Shown here: piece after piece, positions 1-9,769 of the stretch
Numbering within the stretch: position 1 is the stretch's first letter
Layout: every line of letters starts with the position of its first letter
Origin: JBCBKL01 sp038521825
GTDB taxonomy: Bacteria > Pseudomonadota > Alphaproteobacteria > Rhodobacterales > Rhodobacteraceae
Direction: 5' to 3'
NCBI GenBank assembly: GCA_038521825.1
Contig: JBCBKL010000024.1
Location: forward strand, 1 to 51,546
DNA: 51,546 nucleotides
Notes under the pieces: model-generated
What the model was told of the DNA's origin: nothing
The model's input: only the letters and a program-made list of their open reading frames with translations
Database searches by the model: none
Position numbers and translations under genes: made by a program

Positions 1-1
1 C

Positions 2-1234
2 AAGAACGCCGTTCCACAGGTCGTCGAAAATATTCCAGGTTCAAAGGGCATTGTCGGTCCCTGGGTGCATAAGTATCCGCATTTTGCTGTCCCAGAGCCG
101 CGCATCGGGTTTCTGCAAGAGGCGGTCCGTTGGTGGGACCGGTGGCTCAAAGGGGCCATGAATGGAGCTGAAAAGGACCCGGACTACCGACCGTATTTGA
201 TGGACGGCGTGCGCCCGGCGACCTGGTACGAAGAACGCGATGGCGATTGGCTGGCCGACCCGGGGGTCGAGCCATTGCGGCTCCATCTCTCCGACAACGC
301 TCTGTCCGTCGTTGGCGAAGCATTTTGCACCGTCGCCGCGTCCCCTCAGCAATGCGGCGTCGCTGGTGGTGAGTATTGTGCGATCTGGCTTGGTCCTGAA
401 ATGCCGGGCGATCAGCGGCCGGACGATGCGATGTCTGCCTGCTTCGACAGTGGGCCCCTGACCGAAGATCTCGCTATTGCGGGCGCGCCGGACGTCACGC
501 TACAGATCACATGCGACCAGCCACAGGCACAAATCGCCGTTCGCTTGTGTCATGTCCACCCCGATGGCGCATCTACCCGGGTTACCTATGGAACGCTGAA
601 TCTAAGCCATCGCAACGGGTCAGCTGATCCGAAAGCCTCGGAACCAAATGTCAGCCAGACGGTGACGCTCGCGCTCGACCACATTGCCTATCGTGTTCCG
701 GCCGGGCACCGCCTTCGGCTCGCAGTCTCTACCAGCTATTGGCCACTTGTCTGGCCGGCGCCCAGTGCCGCGACGATCACGTTGACCGGCGGGTCAGTCG
801 ATATCCCGCAGGTCAAGCAGAGCGGCGTCTGCAGCTTTCCCCTAGCGGAAAGCGCCGAGCCTTGGAAAGTGAACGAATTGCGCGCGCCCGCACATATTCG
901 ACGGACCGAAACCGATCACAGGACCGGCACCGTTACGCTGATCATCGAAGACGATTTCGGCAAGGTTCAAGATCTTGACCACGGCCTGATCAGCGGGGCG
1001 GTTGCTCGCGAAAACTGGTCAATTCACCCCGATGATCCGTTATCGGCCAAAGGGTTCTGTCATTGGACCGAGGAAGTCGAACGCGATGGCATCCGTATGC
1101 GGACCGAGACGACATCCGAAATGACGTCCGATGCCGACAACTTCTATTTGCGGGCCAGACTGGAAGCCTTTGAAAACGATAAGTCAATATTTTCAAAGGA
1201 GATTTCTGAGACCGTTGAGCGAGATTATATCTGA
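2..1234 (+). CDS. CocE/NonD family hydrolase, C-terminal part (5' truncated)
   Basis: The reading frame is open from the window edge, so the start lies upstream. The first residues read GIVGPWVHKYPHF and then RWWDRWLKG, the conserved block around the catalytic His of X-Pro dipeptidyl-peptidase S15 / CocE-type serine hydrolases; the nucleophile Ser would be upstream and is not visible. Residues from about 90 onward form the C-terminal jelly-roll (PepX_C) domain, including the typical VPAGHRLRLAVSTSYWP stretch. Family members cleave acyl or peptide bonds of small substrates. It lies 119 bases upstream of a dipeptide-type ABC importer on the same strand, so it may process an imported peptide or amide, which is inference. 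Confidence 0.85.
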   Translation, partial: KNAVPQVVENIPGSKGIVGPWVHKYPHFAVPEPRIGFLQEAVRWWDRWLKGAMNGAEKDPDYRPYLMDGVRPATWYEERDGDWLADPGVEPLRLHLSDNALSVVGEAFCTVAASPQQCGVAGGEYCAIWLGPEMPGDQRPDDAMSACFDSGPLTEDLAIAGAPDVTLQITCDQPQAQIAVRLCHVHPDGASTRVTYGTLNLSHRNGSADPKASEPNVSQTVTLALDHIAYRVPAGHRLRLAVSTSYWPLVWPAPSAATITLTGGSVDIPQVKQSGVCSFPLAESAEPWKVNELRAPAHIRRTETDHRTGTVTLIIEDDFGKVQDLDHGLISGAVARENWSIHPDDPLSAKGFCHWTEEVERDGIRMRTETTSEMTSDADNFYLRARLEAFENDKSIFSKEISETVERDYI

Positions 1235-1353
1235 CGACCTGCGGGAACGTCAAAGGATTAAACCTTGCGGCACGCCTTCAAATCCGTACGCTCGGACAAG
1301 AAGTGTCAGCAACGTGCGCGCAAAGACGCACGGCAACCAACCGGGAGACCCAA

Positions 1354-2937
1354 ATGAAAAAACAACTCGATTTCTTCACGCGCCAGGTGGCGCGCGGCCT
1401 TATGACGCGTCGCGAATTCGTGGGCCGTGCCGCAGCGCTTGGTCTTACAGCGGCGACGGCAAACTCGATTCTGGCATCCGCTGTGCGTGCCGCCGGGCCA
1501 CAGACCGGCGGGACCATTAGAATGGGTCTGCAGGGCGGCAGCTCGACCGACAGTCTTGATCCGGCGCTTGCGACCAATCAGGTGGCGCTGATGCTCATCC
1601 GTCTTTGGGGCGAGCCGCTGGTCGAACTCTCGGATGACGGCGGTCTTCAGGGCAAGGTGGCCGAAAGTTTTGAGGCATCGGCGGACGCGCGGGTTTGGAC
1701 CTTCAAAGTCCGCTCCGGTATCATGTTCTCGAACGGCAAAACAGTCACGGCGGAAGATGTTGCCGCATCGCTGGAACGTCACTCCGGTGAGGAAAGCCAG
1801 TCCGGTGCACTGGGGATCATGCGGGGTGTAAAGAACGTCAGCGTAGACGGCCAGAACGTTGTCGTCGAACTGGACGGGCCAAACGCAGATCTGCCGTATC
1901 TGATGGCTGACTACCATTTGATCGTCCAGCCGAACGGCGGCAAAGATGACCCTGCCGCGGCCATCGGCACCGGCCCCTATGTTCTGAAAGAAGTCGAGAT
2001 GGGCGTCCGCATTATAGCGGAGAAGAACCCAAACTATTGGGGTGATCTCGGCTATGCTGATACGATCGAACTGACGGTTATCAACGACAACACGGCGCGG
2101 GTGGCTGCGTTGCAATCGGGTCAGGTCGATATGATCGACCGCGTGCCGCCACGCACGGCTGGTCTTGTCGGGCGGGCGCCGGGCATCAACGTGCATTCGG
2201 CCAGCGGCCCCGGCCACTACGTGTTCATCATGCACTGCAACACGGCGCCATTCGACAACAACGATGTGCGCCTTGCGCTGAAATACGGCATCAATCGTCA
2301 GGAAATGGTCGACAAGATCCTTTCGGGCTATGGCTCAGTCGGAAACGACACACCTATCAACAGCTCGTATCCGTTCTATACCGAGTTCGAGCAACGCGAG
2401 TACGACCCTGACAAGGCCAAGTTCCACATGGAGAAGTCGGGCTACGACGGGCCGATCCTGCTGCGTACTTCCGAAAACTCGTTCCCGGGTGCACCGGATG
2501 CTTCGGCGCTGTTCCAGCAATCCTGTCAGGCTGCTGGCATCAACCTGGAGATCAAGCGCGAGCCGAATGACGGCTATTGGTCAGAGGTCTGGAACAATCA
2601 GCCGTTCTGCACCAGCTACTGGGGTGGTCGTCCAACTCAGGACCAGATGTTCACGACGGCGTATTTGTCGACCGCTGACTGGAACGACACCCGCTTCTTC
2701 AACGAGCAGTTCGACCAGATGCTCATTGCGGCGCGGGCCGAACTGGACGGCGCGAAGCGGACGCAGATGTACGCGGACATGTCCACCATCTTGCGCGACG
2801 AAGGCGGCCTGATTTGCCCGATGTTCAACGACTTCGTCGACGCGACGTCGGATCGGATCGCGGGTTGGGTGGAAGGCGCGAAAGGTTTTGCCCTGATGAA
2901 CAGCTACGCACCGCTCAAGATGTGGGTTACCGCCTGA
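1354..2937 (+). CDS. Dipeptide/oligopeptide-type ABC transporter substrate-binding protein (SBP family 5)
   Basis: A 527-residue periplasmic solute-binding protein. The start is taken at the ATG at 1354, preceded by GGGAGA; an in-frame extension to 1303 adds 17 residues with no leader character. Residues 18-25 read TRREFVGR followed by a hydrophobic stretch, a twin-arginine leader, so export is probably by Tat. The mature part has the SBP family 5 layout: GGTIRMG at the start, SLDPAL, the VAESFEAS/VWTFKVR block and FSNGKTVTAEDV. It is the first gene of an importer followed after 1 base by two permeases and a double ATPase. The substrate cannot be read from sequence; the upstream hydrolase suggests a peptide-like compound. 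Confidence 0.9.
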   Translation: MKKQLDFFTRQVARGLMTRREFVGRAAALGLTAATANSILASAVRAAGPQTGGTIRMGLQGGSSTDSLDPALATNQVALMLIRLWGEPLVELSDDGGLQGKVAESFEASADARVWTFKVRSGIMFSNGKTVTAEDVAASLERHSGEESQSGALGIMRGVKNVSVDGQNVVVELDGPNADLPYLMADYHLIVQPNGGKDDPAAAIGTGPYVLKEVEMGVRIIAEKNPNYWGDLGYADTIELTVINDNTARVAALQSGQVDMIDRVPPRTAGLVGRAPGINVHSASGPGHYVFIMHCNTAPFDNNDVRLALKYGINRQEMVDKILSGYGSVGNDTPINSSYPFYTEFEQREYDPDKAKFHMEKSGYDGPILLRTSENSFPGAPDASALFQQSCQAAGINLEIKREPNDGYWSEVWNNQPFCTSYWGGRPTQDQMFTTAYLSTADWNDTRFFNEQFDQMLIAARAELDGAKRTQMYADMSTILRDEGGLICPMFNDFVDATSDRIAGWVEGAKGFALMNSYAPLKMWVTA

Positions 2938-2938
2938 T

Positions 2939-3895
2939 ATGGGTCCCATTACGAGACTATTGGTCCAGCGCATCGCGCTGGGCCTGCTTCTTTTGTTTCT
3001 TGTGTCCATCCTGATCTTTGCCGGAACGCAGATTCTTCCTGGTGACGTCGCCCAATCCATCCTAGGGCAGTCGGCTACTCCAGAGGCGCTGGCCAATCTG
3101 CGCGCTGAGATGGGTCTGAATGACCCCCCGCTAACACGGTATATCGATTGGCTCGGTGGCGTGCTGACCGGTGATCTGGGAACCGCGCTTTCAAGTGGCC
3201 AGGATATCGCCTCGACGCTGGGCGGTCGGATGATGAACACGCTCTTCCTTGCCTTCTGGGCGGCCATCATCGCGGTTCCGCTTGCCATCCTGCTCGGGCT
3301 GCTCGCTGTCCGCTACAAAGACCGCTGGCCGGACAAGCTGATTTCCGGCGTAACACTTGCCTCGATTTCGATCCCCGAATTCCTGATCGGCTATGTGCTG
3401 ATGTTCTTCTTTGCCGTCCAACTTGGCTGGGCACCGTCGCTCGCGATGATTTCGCAGTCGATGTCGCTGGGTCAGAAACTTCAATCCATCGCTCTGCCGG
3501 TGGCCGTCCTCACGCTCGTCGTACTGGCACATATGATGCGGATGACGCGTGCGGCGATCCTCAACGTGATGCAATCGGCCTATATCGAGACGGCCGAGCT
3601 AAAGGGGTTGTCGTCGTTCAACGTGATCTGGCGGCACGCCTTCCCCAATGCGGTTGCACCGGTCGTTAACGTGGTGATGCTGAACCTCGCCTATCTGGTT
3701 GTCGGGGTCGTGGTTGTCGAGGTGGTGTTCGTCTATCCCGGTATGGGGCAGTACCTCGTCGATCATGTGAGCAAACGGGATGTCCCGGTTGTGCAGGCCT
3801 GCGGGCTGATCTTCGCTGCGATCTATATCGGGCTGAACATGATCGCTGATATCGTTTCGATCCTCTCCAACCCGCGCCTGAGGCATCCGAAATGA
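2939..3895 (+). CDS. ABC transporter permease, DppB type
   Basis: A 318-residue inner-membrane permease. It starts with a hydrophobic segment (residues 7-29) followed by a large periplasmic loop containing LPGDVAQSILGQSA, as in DppB/OppB, then five further membrane segments. The cytoplasmic EAA loop that docks on the ATPase is visible as ETAELKG followed by FPNAVAPVVN. The ATG lies 1 base past the stop of the binding protein, and its stop overlaps the next permease by ATGA, so the four genes are translationally coupled. It forms the membrane channel with the product of 3892-4707. Confidence 0.92.
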   Translation: MGPITRLLVQRIALGLLLLFLVSILIFAGTQILPGDVAQSILGQSATPEALANLRAEMGLNDPPLTRYIDWLGGVLTGDLGTALSSGQDIASTLGGRMMNTLFLAFWAAIIAVPLAILLGLLAVRYKDRWPDKLISGVTLASISIPEFLIGYVLMFFFAVQLGWAPSLAMISQSMSLGQKLQSIALPVAVLTLVVLAHMMRMTRAAILNVMQSAYIETAELKGLSSFNVIWRHAFPNAVAPVVNVVMLNLAYLVVGVVVVEVVFVYPGMGQYLVDHVSKRDVPVVQACGLIFAAIYIGLNMIADIVSILSNPRLRHPK

Positions 3896-4707
3896 GGAAC
3901 ATACCGGTATCGGCCATGATTGGTCTGTTCTTCACGGCATTTTACTTTCTGTTGGCCATTCTTGCGCCGGTCCTGGCGCCCTACGGCATGGCCGAAGTCG
4001 TTGGTGATGTGTGGGAGCCCCGAAGTGCCGAGCATATCCTCGGTACCGATACGATCGGGCGCGATCTGCTTAGCCGGATGATCTATGGCGGGCGCACAAC
4101 GATCTTCATCGCCACCGTCGCCACGCTTCTGTCCTTCACCACGGGGTCGGTGCTTGGGTTCACTGCTGCGGTTCTGGGAGGTTGGGTTGATCAGGCCTTG
4201 TCGCGCTTTGTCGATCTGATGATGTCGATTCCCTCACTGATCTTCGCGCTGGTCGTGCTCTCGGTCATGCCTGTCACGGTGTTTGTGCTGATCGTCGTAA
4301 TGGGGCTGCTGGACGCGACGCGGGTCTACAGACTGGCCCGCGCGGTTGCCGTCGACATATCTGTCATGGATTACGTCGAAGCCGCACGCCTTCGCGGTGA
4401 AAAATTGGGCTGGATCATCTTCCGAGAGATCCTGCCCAATGCGCTGTCACCGCTGATTGCCGAAATGGGGTTGCGGTTCATCTTCATGGTCTTGTTCATC
4501 TCGACGCTCAGCTTCCTGGGTTTGGGGGTTCAGCCACCTCAGGCCGATTGGGGTGGCATCGTGAAGGAAAACGCCGAGGGGATCGTCTATGGTATCCCGG
4601 CGGCAATCATTCCTGCCGTTGCGATCGCGACCCTTGCGATCTCGGTCAACCTAGTGGCGGACTGGATCCTGAACCGGACCACGTCGCTGAAAGGGGGTCG
4701 TGGATGA
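3892..4707 (+). CDS. ABC transporter permease, DppC type
   Basis: A 271-residue inner-membrane permease and partner of the DppB-type subunit. After an N-terminal membrane segment comes a short periplasmic stretch with HILGTDTIGRDLLSRMIYG, the hallmark of DppC/OppC permeases. The EAA loop reads VEAARLRGEKLG with ILPNALSPLI. The start ATG overlaps the previous stop (ATGA at 3892-3895), and the stop overlaps the next gene's ATG at 4704. Length is slightly below the usual 280-300 residues because the N-terminal cytoplasmic tail is short. Confidence 0.92.
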   Translation: MRNIPVSAMIGLFFTAFYFLLAILAPVLAPYGMAEVVGDVWEPRSAEHILGTDTIGRDLLSRMIYGGRTTIFIATVATLLSFTTGSVLGFTAAVLGGWVDQALSRFVDLMMSIPSLIFALVVLSVMPVTVFVLIVVMGLLDATRVYRLARAVAVDISVMDYVEAARLRGEKLGWIIFREILPNALSPLIAEMGLRFIFMVLFISTLSFLGLGVQPPQADWGGIVKENAEGIVYGIPAAIIPAVAIATLAISVNLVADWILNRTTSLKGGRG

Positions 4708-6335
4708 GCCTTGTCGAAGCCAAAGATCTCAAGATCGGTGCCACCGTCTATCCACCCGGCGAGCCGCCCAAAGACATCGAGATCGTGCATGGAGTCAGTT
4801 TCTCGGTCGAGAAGGGCAAAGTACTGGGCCTTATCGGTGAGTCCGGCGCGGGAAAGTCGACCATCGGCCTTGCCACTATGGCATACGGTCGGGGTGGTGT
4901 GACGATCACGGGCGGTGAGGTTTGGGTGAATGGCCGCGACATTCTGCTCTCCGGCACACGGGATGTTCGCAAGCTGCGCGGGGGCGAGGTTACCTATGTC
5001 TCCCAATCCGCCGCCGCGTCGTTCAACCCCGCAAAGAAGATCATGGAGCAGGTGACCGAGGCGGCCATAAGCCAGGGCAAGTTCCCAAAGCGGGAGGCCG
5101 AGACACGGGCGATTGAGCTTTTCCGCAAGCTGGGCCTGCCCGATCCAGAAAACATCGGGAACCGCTATCCTCACCAGGTGTCCGGCGGGCAGCTTCAGCG
5201 CTGCATGACGGCGCTTGCCCTGTGTCCCGAACCCGATCTTGTTGTGTTTGACGAGCCGACGACCGCACTGGATGTCACCACACAGATCGACGTACTTGCC
5301 GCGATCAAGGAGGCGATCCACGACACCGGTGTCGCCGCTCTTTACATCACCCATGATCTGGCTGTCGTCGCACAGGTGAGTGATGACATCATGGTTCTTC
5401 GACACGGCAACATGGTCGAATACGGGCCTACTGATCAGATCATCAACAATCCGCATGAGGAGTATACCCGCGCACTCGTCTCTGTCCGGCAGATCACGCA
5501 TCAGGAAAAGCAACCGTCGAACGATCCGGTCCTTCGGGTCAGCGACATCACCGCGCGCTACAAGGGGACAGACTTTGATGTTCTGCGCGATGTGAATATC
5601 GAAATCTCGGCGGGTCAAACGCTCGCGGTGGTCGGCGAAAGCGGATCGGGCAAATCGACACTGGCGCGGGTCATCACCGGGCTTTTGCCGCCGTCGGTGG
5701 GGAAGATAACCTTTTCGGATCGAACCCTGACGCCGGATCTGGCGTCCCGCTCGATCGATGATCTGCGCGAGCTGCAAATGGTGTACCAGATGGCCGACGT
5801 CGCGATGAACCCGCGCCAGACGGTCGGCACGATTATCGGACGCCCAATAGAATTCTATTTCGGTCTGAAGGGCGCGGAAAAGCGAAAGCGCGTCATCGAG
5901 TTGCTGGATGAGATCGAGATGGGAGAGGGCTTTATCGATCGCTACCCGGCAGAACTCTCCGGGGGGCAAAAGCAACGGGTCTGCATCGCGCGAGCCCTCG
6001 CCGCAAAACCGAAGCTGATAATCTGTGATGAGGTCACCTCGGCCCTCGATCCGCTTGTCGCTGACGGCATTCTGAAGCTGTTGCTGGACCTGCAACGGAT
6101 TGAAGACGTCGCGTATCTGTTCATCACCCACGACCTTGCCACTGTGAGAGCCATCGCGGACAGCATCGCGGTGATGTATCAGGGTCAGGTCGTTCGCTAC
6201 GGCACAAAGACCGAAGTGCTAAGCCCACCATTCGACGACTATACCGATCTGCTGCTCAGTTCCGTTCCCGAGATGAAGCTCGGCTGGCTAGAAGACGTTC
6301 TAGCAGGCCGCAAAATGGAAAGCGCGGGCCATTGA
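4704..6335 (+). CDS. Dipeptide-type ABC transporter ATP-binding protein, DppD-DppF fusion
   Basis: A 543-residue protein with two complete ABC ATPase domains, taking the place of separate DppD and DppF subunits. Domain 1 has Walker A GESGAGKST (about residues 45-53), signature VSGGQLQR and Walker B LVVFDEPTTALD. Domain 2 has GESGSGKST (about residue 312), LSGGQKQR and LIICDEVTSALD; Val replaces the usual Pro after the catalytic Glu in domain 2. The start is the ATG at 4704 overlapping the permease stop; the longer frame from 4548 only shadows the permease. The gene ends directly against the convergent aldehyde dehydrogenase gene, with no spacer for a terminator. Confidence 0.92.
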   Translation: MSLVEAKDLKIGATVYPPGEPPKDIEIVHGVSFSVEKGKVLGLIGESGAGKSTIGLATMAYGRGGVTITGGEVWVNGRDILLSGTRDVRKLRGGEVTYVSQSAAASFNPAKKIMEQVTEAAISQGKFPKREAETRAIELFRKLGLPDPENIGNRYPHQVSGGQLQRCMTALALCPEPDLVVFDEPTTALDVTTQIDVLAAIKEAIHDTGVAALYITHDLAVVAQVSDDIMVLRHGNMVEYGPTDQIINNPHEEYTRALVSVRQITHQEKQPSNDPVLRVSDITARYKGTDFDVLRDVNIEISAGQTLAVVGESGSGKSTLARVITGLLPPSVGKITFSDRTLTPDLASRSIDDLRELQMVYQMADVAMNPRQTVGTIIGRPIEFYFGLKGAEKRKRVIELLDEIEMGEGFIDRYPAELSGGQKQRVCIARALAAKPKLIICDEVTSALDPLVADGILKLLLDLQRIEDVAYLFITHDLATVRAIADSIAVMYQGQVVRYGTKTEVLSPPFDDYTDLLLSSVPEMKLGWLEDVLAGRKMESAGH

Positions 6336-8678
6336 TTATTCGCCGTAGGGGATCCAGACTGTCTTGATCTCTGTCGCGGCTTCGAGGAAGGCGCGGCCTT
6401 CGCCATCCGATCCCATCCAATCGTGGGCCAAGCCATTGTTGACCCATGTCCGCTTGAGGTTCCCGGCCGCGCCGGCTTCGATGTCCTTTGACAATGTTTG
6501 GCCCGAAAAGGACCAGAGGGCGTCGATATCGCTGTGCTTTGCCATGTGGCTTGCGACCTCGGCATGGGGACCGGTCAGGATGTTGACCACCCCCGGCGGT
6601 ACATCGGACGTTTCGAGGATCTGATAGAAATCCGTGGCCGCGAGCGGGAACGGCTCCGAGGCTGACAGGATGATCCGGTTGCCCATGGCAATGGCCGGGG
6701 CCATGAGTGAAACAAGACCCAGCAAGGGTGCCGTATCTGGGCACAAGGCAGCGATGACGCCAACTGGTTCATTCATCGCCAGCGCCACACCGCGGATCGG
6801 TACGCCCTTGGCATGGCCGTCATACTTGTCTGCCCAGGCAGCATAGGTAAACAGCCGGTGGATGGTTCTTTCGACCTCATCCGCCCCGCTCTTGCCGCCT
6901 TGCATCGCGTCGAGCCGCCCGGCGAACTCATCTGAACGGGCCGAAAGGTTTTCGGCTATGTAATACAGGATCTGGGCGCGCAAATGGCCCGTGGTCGCCG
7001 ACCAGCCCCTTGCCGCATGGGCTGCCTCGACCGCATTCCTCAGGTCCTTGCGGTTCGCCATGCCTACCTGACCAAGCTGGGCGCCGGATTTGCCATAGAC
7101 GGACTGCGAATAGCCCCCATCGGGCCGGGCTTGTTTGCCGCCGATGTAGAGCTTTGCGGTCCGGTCCAACGGATCGGTTGGGCCGGCGTGGCCGGTGAAA
7201 GGCGCAATCGGTTTCAGCGTTTTCCGTTTGCCTTTCGGCTTGGTGTAGGCCCGCAATCCTTCCCAGCCGCCCTCCCGCCCAAAACCGCTTTCGCGTACGC
7301 CGCCGAATCCGGCGGCAGCATCGAACATATTGGTGCCGTTTACCCAGACCACGCCCGCTGCAAGTTTCGGCGCCACATCGAGGGCCAGGTTGACGTTCTC
7401 GGTCCAGAGCGTGGCGGCCAGGCCGTAACGGGTGTTGTTCGCGAGGGCGACGGCTTCGGACGGGGTGCGGAAGGTTGTCGAGACCAGAACCGGGCCAAAG
7501 ATCTCTTCCTGCATCAGCGGGTTGGCCATATCAAGGCCGGTTATCAGCGTTGGTGGATAGAAACAGCCCTGAGCGGGGAACGCGGCATTGCTCTGGTGCC
7601 TCTCACCGTCCGGGTTGCCGTCGACCATCTTGGTGATCGCGTCCAGCTGAACCGGATCAACAATTGCGCCAACATCGATGCACTTATCCAGCGGGTCGCC
7701 GATGCGAAGCGTGTCCATGCGGGCGCGCAGTCGCTCGTAAAACGCGTCGGCCACTGGCTCATGGACCAGCAGGCGCGACCCGGCGCAGCAAACCTGTCCC
7801 TGATTGAACCAGATTGCATCGACCAGCCCCTCGATCGCCGAGTCGAGGTCCGCGTCGTCGAACACGATGTAGGGGGACTTGCCGCCCAACTCCAACGTCA
7901 GCGCCTTGCCCGTCCCGGCGGTTGCTTCGCGAATGCGGCGACCAACGGAGGTAGAGCCGGTGAAGGCAATCTTGTCGACGTCGGCATTGACGATCATCTC
8001 GCCCACGGCACCGTCGCCGGTCACGATGTTAACGACACCTTTGGGCAACCCGGCTTGCTGGCAGATCTCGGCAAAAAGCAACGCGGTCAGAGAAGTATAT
8101 TCGGCAGGCTTCAGAACGACGGTGTTGCCCATGGCCAGAGCCGGCGCGATCTTCCATGCCAGCATTAGCAGGGGGAAATTCCATGGGATGATCTGGCCGC
8201 AAACGCCCAGAGGTGCGCAATCGGGCAGTTCTGCCTCCATGAGCTGCGCCATCCCTGCGTGATAGTAGAAATGGCGCTGTGCCAGCGGGATATCGATGTC
8301 ACGGCTCTCGCGGATCGGTTTGCCGTTGTCGAGCGTCTCCAGAACCGCAAAAAGGCGGCTGTGCTTCTGTAAAAGCCTTGCGAGCGCATAGAGATATCTT
8401 GCGCGACCATGCCCGCCCAGCTGGCCCCAAGCGAGTTGGGCCTCGCGCGCGGCTTTGATGGCGGCGTCGACGTCTTTTTGGGTTGCCTGACTGATCCTGG
8501 CGAGCGTTTTGCCTTTGGCCGGGTTGCGGCTTTCAAAGCCTTTCGAGGGTTTCGTGAACGCCCCATCGATGAAGTGCCCGAATTTCGCGCCATGGCTTTT
8601 GAGCCATTCCATTGCCTCGGCGTCGCTCTCCGGGGCCGGGCCGTATTCCATTGTTTCAAAGATTTCTTTGACGGTCAT
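6336..8678 (-). CDS. Aldehyde dehydrogenase, double-domain (780 aa)
   Basis: About 1.6 times the normal aldehyde dehydrogenase length. Residues 1 to about 480 form a complete NAD(P)-dependent enzyme: PWNFPLLMLAWK, the cofactor loop FTGSTSVG, the catalytic Glu in LELGGKSP and the catalytic Cys in GQVCCAGSR. Residues from about 500 to 780 repeat part of the fold (NEPVGVIAALCPDTAPLLGL, AIAMGNRIIL, PPGVVNILTG) but have no catalytic Cys motif, so the second half is probably structural. It lies 4 bases downstream of deoC on the same strand. DeoC yields acetaldehyde and glyceraldehyde 3-phosphate, so oxidation of acetaldehyde is a natural role, inferred from context. Confidence 0.9.
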   Translation of the reverse strand: MTVKEIFETMEYGPAPESDAEAMEWLKSHGAKFGHFIDGAFTKPSKGFESRNPAKGKTLARISQATQKDVDAAIKAAREAQLAWGQLGGHGRARYLYALARLLQKHSRLFAVLETLDNGKPIRESRDIDIPLAQRHFYYHAGMAQLMEAELPDCAPLGVCGQIIPWNFPLLMLAWKIAPALAMGNTVVLKPAEYTSLTALLFAEICQQAGLPKGVVNIVTGDGAVGEMIVNADVDKIAFTGSTSVGRRIREATAGTGKALTLELGGKSPYIVFDDADLDSAIEGLVDAIWFNQGQVCCAGSRLLVHEPVADAFYERLRARMDTLRIGDPLDKCIDVGAIVDPVQLDAITKMVDGNPDGERHQSNAAFPAQGCFYPPTLITGLDMANPLMQEEIFGPVLVSTTFRTPSEAVALANNTRYGLAATLWTENVNLALDVAPKLAAGVVWVNGTNMFDAAAGFGGVRESGFGREGGWEGLRAYTKPKGKRKTLKPIAPFTGHAGPTDPLDRTAKLYIGGKQARPDGGYSQSVYGKSGAQLGQVGMANRKDLRNAVEAAHAARGWSATTGHLRAQILYYIAENLSARSDEFAGRLDAMQGGKSGADEVERTIHRLFTYAAWADKYDGHAKGVPIRGVALAMNEPVGVIAALCPDTAPLLGLVSLMAPAIAMGNRIILSASEPFPLAATDFYQILETSDVPPGVVNILTGPHAEVASHMAKHSDIDALWSFSGQTLSKDIEAGAAGNLKRTWVNNGLAHDWMGSDGEGRAFLEAATEIKTVWIPYGE

Positions 8679-8682
8679 GCTT

Positions 8683-9672
8683 CTATCCCATTGCGTGCCT
8701 GTAACCAGCCGAATAGGCCCCGGTCACGTGGTGCTCGAGTTGCCGTTCGATGTCGCCCAAAAGGCTCGATGCGCCAAAGCGGAACATATCCGGCTGGAGC
8801 CAGCGGTCGCCAAGCTCGTCCTTCATCAGCGACAGATAAACCAGTGCGTCCTTGGCCTTTGATATACCGCCCGCTGGTTTGTAGCCGACCCGATACCCTG
8901 TCAGCGTTTGGTACTGCCTGATCGCGCGGATCATGATGAGCGATACCGGCAGCGTCGCGTTGACACTTTCCTTGCCGGTCGACGTCTTAATGAAATCCGC
9001 CCCGGCCATCATGCAGACAAGCGACGCACGGGCGACGTTGCGAAGAGTCCCCAATTCGCCCGTTGCGAGGATCGCTTTGACGTGGGCATCACCGCAGGCC
9101 TCGCGCATCGTCTTCATCTCTGAATAAAGCGCCTGCCAGTTGCCTTCTAGGACATGGCGGCGCGATATCACGATGTCGATTTCCTTGGCTCCGGCTGCCA
9201 CGCTTTCTTCGATTTCCTTGATCCGAAGATGAAACGGCGACAAGCCCGCTGGGAATCCGGTCGACACGGCAGCGACGGGAATACCCGATCCGGCAAGGGC
9301 CTCAACCGCTGGCGCGATCATCTCGTGGTAGACACAGACCGCTCCCACTGTCACCGGGCCGACGCCAAGCGCATTAAGCAGATCAGAGCGGACGGGTTGA
9401 CGAGCCTTGGCGCACAGTCGGCGGACGCGCGCCTTTGTGTCGTCACCAGACAGGGTCGTGAGGTCAATGCAAGTGATCGCCCGCAGGAGCCAGGCTGCCT
9501 GATACTCTTTCTTGATCGACCGTCTGCCCGGCAATGTTTTGCAGCGCCGTTCGATCGCAGAGGTGTTCGCCTGCACAGCTCTGACCAGATCGAGGTCGAG
9601 CGCAGTTCCCGCGTTTCTTTGCTCAGTGACCAGCGGCAGCGACGTAGCAGATTTTGATTTTGCAGCGAGCAT
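8683..9672 (-). CDS. deoC: Deoxyribose-phosphate aldolase
   Basis: Cleaves 2-deoxyribose 5-phosphate to acetaldehyde and glyceraldehyde 3-phosphate in deoxynucleoside catabolism. The Schiff-base Lys lies in FIKTSTGKESVNAT and the second active-site Lys in VGYKPAGGIS; EIDIVIS and VKAILATGEL are also typical. At 329 residues it is longer than the roughly 260-residue E. coli enzyme because of an N-terminal extension of about 70 residues, as in the longer DeoC subfamily. The start is the ATG at 9672, with GGAAAGG upstream; a GTG at 9714 adds 14 residues but has no ribosome binding site. First gene of a two-gene unit with the aldehyde dehydrogenase. Confidence 0.93.
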   Translation of the reverse strand: MLAAKSKSATSLPLVTEQRNAGTALDLDLVRAVQANTSAIERRCKTLPGRRSIKKEYQAAWLLRAITCIDLTTLSGDDTKARVRRLCAKARQPVRSDLLNALGVGPVTVGAVCVYHEMIAPAVEALAGSGIPVAAVSTGFPAGLSPFHLRIKEIEESVAAGAKEIDIVISRRHVLEGNWQALYSEMKTMREACGDAHVKAILATGELGTLRNVARASLVCMMAGADFIKTSTGKESVNATLPVSLIMIRAIRQYQTLTGYRVGYKPAGGISKAKDALVYLSLMKDELGDRWLQPDMFRFGASSLLGDIERQLEHHVTGAYSAGYRHAMG

Positions 9673-9769
9673 CGGAGGCACCCTTTCCGCTGTCTCTTTT
9701 CCTGTTCGTCGCACGCGCCCAAGATGAAGGCAAGAGCGCCATTCCCAAGTTGCGACCGGTTCGCAACTA

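Noticed and set aside
1305..1342. Short GC-rich inverted repeat ahead of the dipeptide-binding protein gene
   Set aside because: Only five pairs, no T tract and no link to the SD; could be chance.
4587..6131. A 514-residue minus-strand frame opposite the double ATPase
   Set aside because: Antisense shadow of an unmistakable ABC ATPase; no domain pattern of its own.
6984..8168. A 394-residue plus-strand frame opposite the aldehyde dehydrogenase
   Set aside because: Antisense shadow with Arg-rich, featureless translation.
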